In this document: positions 4,579 through 9,484 of the stretch, in pieces | Layout: each line of letters opens with the position of its first letter | Position numbering within the stretch: position 1 is the stretch's first letter | DNA from: Methanomassiliicoccales archaeon | Lineage (GTDB): Archaea > Thermoplasmatota > Thermoplasmata > Methanomassiliicoccales > JACIVX01 | Length of the DNA: 9,484 nucleotides | Assembly (NCBI GenBank): GCA_028679985.1 | Contig: JAJRAH010000083.1 | Span: forward strand, 1-9,484 | Direction of reading: 5' to 3' | Program-made: the position numbers and the translations under genes | The notes under the pieces: model-generated | The model's database searches: none | What the model saw: the letters and a program-made list of their open reading frames with translations, nothing else | Told to the model about the DNA's origin: nothing

Positions 4579-7413
4579 ATGTCGAGAATCACTCTATCAG
4601 CGGCTTGCATAGGCAGAGGCGCAAATCGCATGAATGCATCCGTCAAGGGAAGGATGAGCTGGACTTCAATATCGATTGGAGCCGTCCTGCTATTGGCCGC
4701 CATCTCAGTCATTCCTTCAAACGTCGAAGGCGTCTCTCCCTCGGACGATTGGGCTTTGTCGACGCTTGATACGTCGGGGGAGGTCGGACATCACACATCC
4801 ATCGCCGCAGACTCCAACGATGATGTCCACATAAGCTATTATGATTACACAAACGCCGACCTGAAGTACGCCACCAACGCTGGGGGAAGCTGGAACTATC
4901 AGACTCTTGACAGTACCGGCAATGTCGGGACCTACACGTCCATCGCCGTCGATTCGGACAATAGGATCCACATCAGCTATAGTGACGAAACAAACGGTGA
5001 TCTCAAGTACGCTACCGACGCTGAAGGCAGCTGGTCCGTCCAGACTATTGACAGTTCTGACGCTGTCGGATCGCACACATCTATTGCAATCGATTCGAAC
5101 GACAGAGTTCACATAAGCTATCATGATGTGACAAACAACGACCTCAAGTACGCTACCAACGCCGATGGCGTCTGGTCCATCCAGACCCTCGACAGTTCTG
5201 GCGATGTCGGAATTTTCACATCCATAGCAATCGACTCGAACGACAAGGTCCACATAAGCTATCTTGACGATACAAACAAAGACCTCAAGTACGCCACAAA
5301 TGATGGCGGAATCTGGAACTACGCCTCCATCGATACTGATGGTGATGTCGGAAGCTATACATCCATCGCTATTGACTCGAATGACAAGGTGCACATCGGC
5401 TATCTTGATCTGACAAACGCCGACCTGAAGTACGCCACCAACGCTGGCGGAAGCTGGGACTATCAGACTCTTGACAGTTCTGGATTCGTGGGCGCCTTCA
5501 TATCCGTTGCAGTCGACTCAAGTGACAAGATTCACATAGGCTACTGTGATGCGACGAATAAGTATCTCAAGTACGCGATCAATGCTGAAGGAGGCTGGAA
5601 CTATCAGGCTCTTGACAGTTCTGGCATGGTCGGATGGTACGCAGCCATTGCAATCGACTCGAATGACAAGGTGCACATCAGCTATTTTGACGATACAAAC
5701 AAAGACCTCAAGTACGCCACCAACGTGGGAGGTAGCTGGGGCTGTCAAATCCTTGAAAGTACTGGCAACGTCGGGAGCAGTACATCAATTGCTATCGACT
5801 CGTCTGACAACGTCCATATAAGCTACCACGAAGCGACGAATGGCGATCTCAGGTACGCTACCAATGCCGAAGGGAACTGGGACTATCAGACTCTTGACAG
5901 TACCGGCAATGTCGGTCTCGATACGTCGATCGCAATCGATTCGAACAACAAGGTCCACATCAGCTATCTTGACAATACGAACAATGACCTCAAGTACGCT
6001 ACCAACGCCGATGGCGTCTGGTCCATACAGACCCTTGACAGTACTGGCAGTGTCGGATTCGATACATCCATCGCAGTCGACTCGAACGATAAGGTGCACA
6101 TTAGCTATCATGACGCAACGAATGGCGATCTCAGGTACGTCACCAACGAAGATGGGGTCTGGAGCTACGCATCCGTCGATAGTGATGGTGATGTCGGGGG
6201 TGATACGTCTATAGCCATTGACTCGAACGACAAGGTGCACATAGGCTATTACGACGGAACGAATTACGACCTCAAGTACGCTACCAACGCCGATGGCACC
6301 TGGTCTCTGCAGACCCTTGACAGTTCTGGCGATGTCGGAATGTTCACATCCATAGCAATCGACTCGAACGACAAGGTTCATATTAGCTATCTCGATTGGA
6401 TAGACTTGGATCTAAGATACGCCACTAATGCTGGCGGCGTCTGGTCCATCCAGACCCTCGACAGTTCTGGCGATGTCGGAATTTTCACAGACATCGCTGC
6501 AGACTCGTACGACAACGTCCACATAAGCTACTATGATGCGACGAATGGCGATCTTAAGTACGCCACCAACGCTGCCGGAAGCTGGACCTGTAAGACCCTT
6601 GACAGTGCCGGCAATGTCGGATACTCCACATCCGTCGCTATCGACTCGAAGAATGGAGTCCATATTGGCTATGAGGACTTCACAAACTACGACCTGAAGT
6701 ACGCCCACTTGTGCCTCTCCGTTCCTTTTGGCCCGAAGAACCTCCACGCCACGGCGGGGGACTCCAGTGTGAACTTGACTTGGTCTGCTCCGAATGACGG
6801 CGGATCGCCAATCACTTCTTACGCTATCTATAGAGGCACCACATCCGGCTCAGAGACTCACCTCACCACGGTGGGCAACGTGCTCACGTACAACGATTCC
6901 GGCCTCACACACGGGCAGACATACTACTACCGAATCAGTGCGGTTAACTTGGTCGGAGAGGGTCCTCAGTCTGCAGAAGCGAGCGCTTTGGTTCCCGATC
7001 TCGAGGCTCCCTCAGCCGTTCAAGACCTGCACGCCTCCGCCACCCTAGACCATGTCTATCTGACCTGGCAAGCCCCATCTTCAGACGGAGGAGCCACGAT
7101 CACTGGCTACAAGATCTACCGCGGGCTATACAATGGAACCACTTTAGGGAGTGTGACCCTGCTAGCCCAGGTGGGTGATGTACGCAATTACACTGACAAT
7201 TCCGTCGCCAATGGCCAGACCTACTACTATGAGGTCAGTGCAGTCAACTCTGTATCGGAAGGCCCACACACAGATATGGGAGTATTCATCGATATGCCCG
7301 GCGAAGAGCCTCAGCCTGACAACGACAATACGTTGATGCTCGTGGTCGTCGGAGCGATCGTCATTGTGTCAATAGCGATTGTCGCTCTAGTGTGGTTGAG
7401 GAAAAGGAAGTGA
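4579..7413 (+). CDS. Secreted membrane-anchored protein with 14 propeller repeats and two FN3 domains
   Basis: This 944-residue protein looks like a cell-surface binding or adhesion protein. Residues 27-51 hold a hydrophobic signal sequence after a basic N-terminus. Residues 58-714 are fourteen consecutive units, each 47 residues except the last (46). Each starts with Trp and follows a pattern like W..QTLDSSG.VG..TSIA.DSNDKVHISY.D.TN.DLKYATNA.G. The unit length suits one four-stranded blade of a beta-propeller, so 14 units could make two seven-bladed propellers; this is inferred. Two fibronectin type III domains follow (about 717-805 and 809-904, with NLTWSAP/YLTWQAP and GQTYYY motifs). Then come an acidic linker (907-916), a transmembrane helix (918-940) and RKRK. 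This is a typical archaeal C-terminal anchor with the bulk outside. No catalytic residues are recognised. The upstream gap is long and no operon partner is seen. Confidence 0.88.
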   Translation: MSRITLSAACIGRGANRMNASVKGRMSWTSISIGAVLLLAAISVIPSNVEGVSPSDDWALSTLDTSGEVGHHTSIAADSNDDVHISYYDYTNADLKYATNAGGSWNYQTLDSTGNVGTYTSIAVDSDNRIHISYSDETNGDLKYATDAEGSWSVQTIDSSDAVGSHTSIAIDSNDRVHISYHDVTNNDLKYATNADGVWSIQTLDSSGDVGIFTSIAIDSNDKVHISYLDDTNKDLKYATNDGGIWNYASIDTDGDVGSYTSIAIDSNDKVHIGYLDLTNADLKYATNAGGSWDYQTLDSSGFVGAFISVAVDSSDKIHIGYCDATNKYLKYAINAEGGWNYQALDSSGMVGWYAAIAIDSNDKVHISYFDDTNKDLKYATNVGGSWGCQILESTGNVGSSTSIAIDSSDNVHISYHEATNGDLRYATNAEGNWDYQTLDSTGNVGLDTSIAIDSNNKVHISYLDNTNNDLKYATNADGVWSIQTLDSTGSVGFDTSIAVDSNDKVHISYHDATNGDLRYVTNEDGVWSYASVDSDGDVGGDTSIAIDSNDKVHIGYYDGTNYDLKYATNADGTWSLQTLDSSGDVGMFTSIAIDSNDKVHISYLDWIDLDLRYATNAGGVWSIQTLDSSGDVGIFTDIAADSYDNVHISYYDATNGDLKYATNAAGSWTCKTLDSAGNVGYSTSVAIDSKNGVHIGYEDFTNYDLKYAHLCLSVPFGPKNLHATAGDSSVNLTWSAPNDGGSPITSYAIYRGTTSGSETHLTTVGNVLTYNDSGLTHGQTYYYRISAVNLVGEGPQSAEASALVPDLEAPSAVQDLHASATLDHVYLTWQAPSSDGGATITGYKIYRGLYNGTTLGSVTLLAQVGDVRNYTDNSVANGQTYYYEVSAVNSVSEGPHTDMGVFIDMPGEEPQPDNDNTLMLVVVGAIVIVSIAIVALVWLRKRK
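4750..6720 (+). repeat. Fourteen tandem 141-bp coding repeats
   Basis: Direct tandem repeats encode the propeller units. Spacing is strictly 141 bp, with no indels among the first thirteen. Some copies are nearly identical at DNA level: 5167-5220 and 6436-6489 match over 54 bases. Units 3-5 resemble units 9-11 more than their neighbours, suggesting a past six-unit duplication. The lack of stops makes long spurious frames on the other strand. Confidence 0.9.
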
Positions 7414-7508
7414 TTCTGAATAAAGTTCGACAATGGCACCAAGTGACGACTGCTGCCTGCCCGGCCTCATTCCATCCTCACGACCAAGACCTATCTTCTC
7501 GCGTAGGA

Positions 7509-7583
7509 GGCGTCAACGTTATCGATACAGATGATAGTGGACCTACGAGACTTGTACACAAGATTCCGAACGACAAGAGGTCG
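7509..7583 (+). repeat. Repeated two-hairpin element, copy C
   Basis: The left half matches copy B with only transitions; the right half matches copy A. Hairpins are CTTG(7551-7554)/CAAG(7559-7562) with loop TACA, and CGAC(7571-7574)/GTCG(7580-7583) with loop AAGAG. Compared with copy A, a U-G pair has become C-G in the first stem. In the second, G-U has become A-U and U-G has become C-G, so pairing is kept. These are few positions, so the support is suggestive only. Confidence 0.55.
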
Positions 7584-7616
7584 ATTCGTCGTATCATTCA
7601 TGGTGTAGAGAACATT

Positions 7617-7664
7617 TTCGTGGACATTGAAGAGAATCCACGAACAGGACGAACGGATCGTCCT
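7617..7664 (+). other. Two adjacent hairpins downstream of element C
   Basis: TTCGTGGA (7617-7624) pairs perfectly with TCCACGAA (7637-7644) across 12 nt. AGGACGA (7646-7652) pairs with TCGTCCT (7658-7664) across 5 nt. No T-run follows, so they do not look like an intrinsic terminator. They could be the 3' part of a structured transcript containing element C. Confidence 0.4.
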
Positions 7665-7747
7665 TGAATAGCGAAGTCCTTGTCCGTGGTCTAGACCCGA
7701 AGAGCAAGATGATTGAGACAGAGTGAGGATCCTTCAATCAGCCCTTC

Positions 7748-7913
7748 TCACGGAAGGCTTATCTCCCCATACTCATCATAGAAGAAGAACACGGGATTCA
7801 CGATATCCTTGTCTTGAAACTGAGACCTCAACATTGAAGTGCGATCGCAGGAATGTCTCGGCATCACGATGCCGCTTCTTGGCCGACAGAAGTCTATGAA
7901 TGACCCTACTCAT
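7748..7913 (-). pseudogene. Possible broken small gene in two overlapping minus-strand frames
   Basis: From ATG 7913 one frame gives 45 residues ending at 7776. A second frame, from ATG 7864 to the stop at 7748, gives 38 residues ending in NPVFFFYDEYGEISLP, which reads like a genuine protein end. A frameshift joining the first to the second would give one protein of about 55 residues. There is no ribosome site and no recognised family. The region also overlaps the upstream side of the SnoaL-like gene. Low confidence. Confidence 0.2.
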
Positions 7914-7924
7914 CGGAACGGGAA

Positions 7925-7933
7925 TCTTTATGG
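7925..7933 (+). promoter_or_regulatory. TATA box for the SnoaL-like gene
   Basis: TCTTTATGG is centred near 7929. A start 25-26 nt downstream falls near 7955, leaving a leader under 10 nt before the ATG at 7963, consistent with leaderless-type translation. Confidence 0.5.
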
Positions 7934-7962
7934 CTCAGTAATCAGTCATATCATGAGATTCA

Positions 7963-8379
7963 ATGAGCGAGAGGGAGAACGTCGAGATTGTGCAACGGCT
8001 CTTCGCTGCTCTCGGACGCAGGGACATCCAGGCGATGAGAGACGCTTTGGCGGACGATGTGAAGTGGCAGTCCCCGGTGACCGGAACGGAACATCGAGGG
8101 ATCACCTGGAGCCGCGCCCGCCAAGGGAAAGATGAAGTGATGGCGTTCTTCGGAGAGCTTTCTCAGAAGTCCAGAATCGAGCCGTTCACGGACCTCATAT
8201 TCACCGCTCAGGACAATCGCGTCGTGGTAGAGGGGAGGAATCGAGGTACCGCGCTGTCCACTGGTAGGACATATTGTCATGACTGGGTGATGATATTCCT
8301 ATTGCGGGATGGTAAGATTTGCGAACAGCGACACTACTATGACACGGCAGACATAGAATCGGCATTCATTGATGGGTAG
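7963..8379 (+). CDS. SnoaL/NTF2-fold protein (ketosteroid isomerase-related)
   Basis: This 138-residue protein has the length and pattern of the single-domain NTF2-like superfamily, near ketosteroid isomerase-related proteins (COG3631-like). The N-terminal helices read ENVEIVQRLFAALGRRDIQAMRDALADDVKW (about 5-35). A GKDEVMAFFGEL helix lies at 55-66. The ending, with DWVMIFLLRDGKICEQRHYYDTADI (107-131), is typical of the curved sheet lining the pocket. Members are small-molecule enzymes or binding proteins of varied function, so the substrate cannot be stated. No Shine-Dalgarno precedes the ATG; a TATA box near 7929 predicts a very short leader. It stands alone, with gaps of several hundred bases on both sides. 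Confidence 0.85.
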   Translation: MSERENVEIVQRLFAALGRRDIQAMRDALADDVKWQSPVTGTEHRGITWSRARQGKDEVMAFFGELSQKSRIEPFTDLIFTAQDNRVVVEGRNRGTALSTGRTYCHDWVMIFLLRDGKICEQRHYYDTADIESAFIDG

Positions 8380-8661
8380 CACTCAGCAGATCGCCTGGGA
8401 GAAGTTGAGATTGGTGCACGTATGCGATTTGAACATGCTCGAATCCAGACAATCATCTTTCCGTTTCGAGCAAGAGGAAACCAAGACTAGAGTCCATCAA
8501 ATCATTCTTACTCTTCTCTTTTGATTTGTACTCCCCGCCTGCGGTCAGAATCGTCCGAGATGCCACTGCGATAATTGATCTAAGGAGTCTCAATGCTTGA
8601 GACAACAATAATGCTCCCATGGCACGGACATACGTCAACCTGAGACTCCGTCGAAAGATTG
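8380..8661. other. Intergenic region with short inverted repeats
   Basis: No supported gene. GTCTCAA (8587-8593) can pair with TTGAGAC (8597-8603) across 3 nt. Alternatively GGAGTCTCA (8584-8592) can pair with TGAGACTCC (8641-8649), a perfect 9-bp arm. The two pairings exclude each other. A 100-residue minus-strand frame (8453-8755) crosses the operon promoter and is probably spurious. Confidence 0.45.
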
Positions 8662-8685
8662 ATATGTTAGTTAAACATAACATAT
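8662..8685 (+). promoter_or_regulatory. Perfect palindrome over the DUF2178/XRE promoter (operator 1)
   Basis: ATATGTTA (8662-8669) and TAACATAT (8678-8685) are exact inverted repeats around an 8-nt spacer. The spacer GTTAAACA and the following bases form the likely TATA box (TTAAACAT, 8671-8678). A dimeric repressor here would occlude TBP. The downstream XRE gene is the obvious candidate regulator; this is inference. Confidence 0.6.
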
Positions 8686-8687
8686 TG

Positions 8688-8708
8688 TTCGATATCACTA
8701 ATATCGAA
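8688..8708 (+). promoter_or_regulatory. Second perfect palindrome at the transcription start (operator 2)
   Basis: TTCGATAT (8688-8695) and ATATCGAA (8701-8708) are exact inverted repeats around CACTA. The expected transcription start, about 8700, lies in the spacer. The right arm ends in the Shine-Dalgarno region (AAGGTGA, 8707-8713). Confidence 0.6.
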
Positions 8709-8717
8709 GGTGACAAG

Positions 8718-9134
8718 ATGGATGAGAAGATGAGGATTTGGCTGATGATCGGCATCTACGCCGTCGTCCTTCTGGGTGTCGTTGTGATGATCGCATTCAT
8801 GGAAGGCATCACTGTGTGGTCGGGACTCATGCTAGTCATCATAGTGATGATCGAGATCGTCGCCATCTGGTTGGCAGTGAGATCGATAAGAGACCTGAGG
8901 AAGGGGCTGCCGCTCAAAGACGAGATGTCGGTCGCGGTCAACATGCGTGCAGGGTACAGGGCGTTCTGCGTGAGCATATACCTCTTCCTCCTCCTGGCCG
9001 TCGGCTTCATAGTATTGGAGGATCAGGGAGTTGCCTTCTCGAACGCCGAACTGCTGTTCATTCTAGTGGCAATAATGGGGTCGATTCACATAGCTTTCAT
9101 CACCTACTACAACCGCAAGGGAAGAGTGCCGTAG
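8718..9134 (+). CDS. DUF2178-type four-helix membrane protein
   Basis: This 138-residue protein has four hydrophobic helices (about 7-28, 33-54, 80-101 and 110-130). Between helices 2 and 3 is a charged loop, [22 protein letters not shown], whose GxPLKDE...AG pattern resembles DUF2178, an archaeal membrane family often paired with a small XRE-type regulator. The function of that family is unknown. The start at 8718 is chosen because AAGGTGA (8707-8713) lies 4 nt upstream. An upstream ATG at 8619 would place the coding region across two palindromes and the likely TATA box, and adds a basic, non-conserved-looking stretch. The stop is 1 nt before the next ATG, so the two genes form an operon and are probably translationally coupled. 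Confidence 0.85.
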   Translation: MDEKMRIWLMIGIYAVVLLGVVVMIAFMEGITVWSGLMLVIIVMIEIVAIWLAVRSIRDLRKGLPLKDEMSVAVNMRAGYRAFCVSIYLFLLLAVGFIVLEDQGVAFSNAELLFILVAIMGSIHIAFITYYNRKGRVP

Positions 9135-9135
9135 C

Positions 9136-9330
9136 ATGAGGACCCGGATCAAGGAACTCAGAGCACGTTTCGATTTGACTCAGGAGGATCTCGCGAAGAA
9201 GGTGGGAGTGAGGAGGGAGACTATACTCTTCATCGAGAAGGGTCAGTACAATCCATCGCTGAACCTTGCCCATGCGATCGCCAAGGCTCTGGGCACGACT
9301 ATCGATGAGTTGTTCTTGTTTGACGATTGA
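9136..9330 (+). CDS. Small XRE-family helix-turn-helix regulator
   Basis: This 64-residue protein is essentially one helix-turn-helix domain of the Cro/CI (XRE) type. The motif spans about 14-52: [12 protein letters not shown], recognition helix [16 protein letters not shown], then [17 protein letters not shown]. The short form starting MRTRIKELR and ending IDELFLF is the common stand-alone repressor linked to small membrane proteins in archaea and Firmicutes. It has no ligand domain. It follows the DUF2178 gene by 1 nt. Two perfect palindromes at the operon promoter are likely binding sites, implying autorepression; this is inferred from position, not shown. Confidence 0.92.
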   Translation: MRTRIKELRARFDLTQEDLAKKVGVRRETILFIEKGQYNPSLNLAHAIAKALGTTIDELFLFDD

Positions 9331-9395
9331 GTCGCGTTGTGAAGATGCGCGTCTCGGTTCCCATCCTGATTTTCAAGACGGAAGCATAATAAGCA

Positions 9396-9403
9396 TAAAT
9401 ATA
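9396..9403 (+). promoter_or_regulatory. TATA box of the gene at the right edge
   Basis: TAAATATA is close to the archaeal consensus. Counting about 26 nt from its centre gives a transcription start at 9425-9427, on the ATG, as for a leaderless mRNA. Confidence 0.6.
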
Positions 9404-9426
9404 GGTCAAAAAGCCATAGATGTAAT

Positions 9427-9484
9427 ATGGCGATGAACAAAGTTGAAACCAGTTCTCCCTCGATATTGATGGCCCTTGCAGATC
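9427..9484 (+). CDS. Start of an unidentified gene, cut by window edge
   Basis: Nineteen codons are visible, reading MAMNKVETSSPSILMALAD, and remain open to the right edge. No Shine-Dalgarno precedes the ATG, but the TATA box at 9396-9403 is spaced for a leaderless start. Met at residue 3 (9433) is an alternative. Too little is present to assign a family. Confidence 0.5.
   Translation, partial: MAMNKVETSSPSILMALAD

Larger units (their letters stand above)
7414..7924. other. Long gene-poor region after the surface protein
   Basis: About 510 bp with no established gene. It holds element copy C (7509-7583), two hairpins just after it (7617-7644 and 7646-7664) and a smaller one near 7740-7759. 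On the minus strand two overlapping short frames (7776-7913 and 7748-7864) have protein-like composition and might be one broken small gene. A plus-strand frame (7392-7667) overlaps the end of the surface protein and has no start signal. Confidence 0.45.

Noticed and set aside
4717..6747. Long minus-strand frames (198 and 225 residues among others) across the propeller gene.
   Set aside because: They are shadows of the 141-bp repeats: the repeated codons lack stops in that frame, and the products are repetitive with no start signals.
8401..8481. Possible fourth copy of the repeated element (GCGATTTGAAC and GCAAGAGGAAAC).
   Set aside because: Only two short words match, at the wrong distance, and no second hairpin forms.
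8453..8755. A 100-residue minus-strand frame before and into the DUF2178 gene.
   Set aside because: It crosses two palindromes, the likely TATA box and the start of a well-supported gene on the other strand, and has no ribosome site.

Overview
The window is archaeal. It carries a group II chaperonin (thermosome) subunit and an archaeal TATA-binding protein (TBP), and it mixes Shine-Dalgarno-led with apparently leaderless starts behind AT-rich TATA boxes. The thermosome has a Gly/Met-rich tail, the TBP has the euryarchaeal two-repeat form, and a large secreted, membrane-anchored propeller/FN3 protein lies next to them. Together these fit a euryarchaeal, possibly Thermoplasmatota-type genome. 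That placement is inference from family resemblance, not a computed phylogeny.

Layout, left to right. A multi-pass membrane protein on the minus strand runs off the left edge (1-872). Next on the same strand is a 52-residue charged protein built of 11-residue amphipathic repeats (1056-1214). After a divergent promoter region comes the thermosome on the plus strand (1604-3259). It converges on TBP on the minus strand (3476 to about 4024), whose conserved N-terminus has no standard start codon. A 550-bp gene-poor stretch precedes a 944-residue surface protein (4579-7413). That protein has fourteen 47-residue propeller-type repeats, two fibronectin type III domains and a C-terminal membrane anchor. 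Another 550-bp gap leads to a SnoaL/NTF2-fold protein (7963-8379). A 340-bp gap with several inverted repeats then leads to a two-gene operon of a DUF2178-type membrane protein (8718-9134) and a small XRE-family repressor (9136-9330). A probably leaderless gene begins at 9427 and runs off the right edge.

The genes do not form one pathway. Thermosome and TBP are housekeeping genes sharing a convergent 3' region. The DUF2178/XRE pair is a self-contained, probably autoregulated unit with two perfect palindromes across its promoter and transcription start. The most unusual signal is a short repeated element of about 60-80 bp in three gene-free stretches (3393-3454, 4281-4358, 7509-7583), always on the plus strand. 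Each copy can fold into two consecutive small hairpins, the second presenting a shared AAGAG sequence. Differences between copies are mostly transitions, and several keep base pairing. It could be a structured RNA family, a non-autonomous repeat, or a decayed coding fragment.
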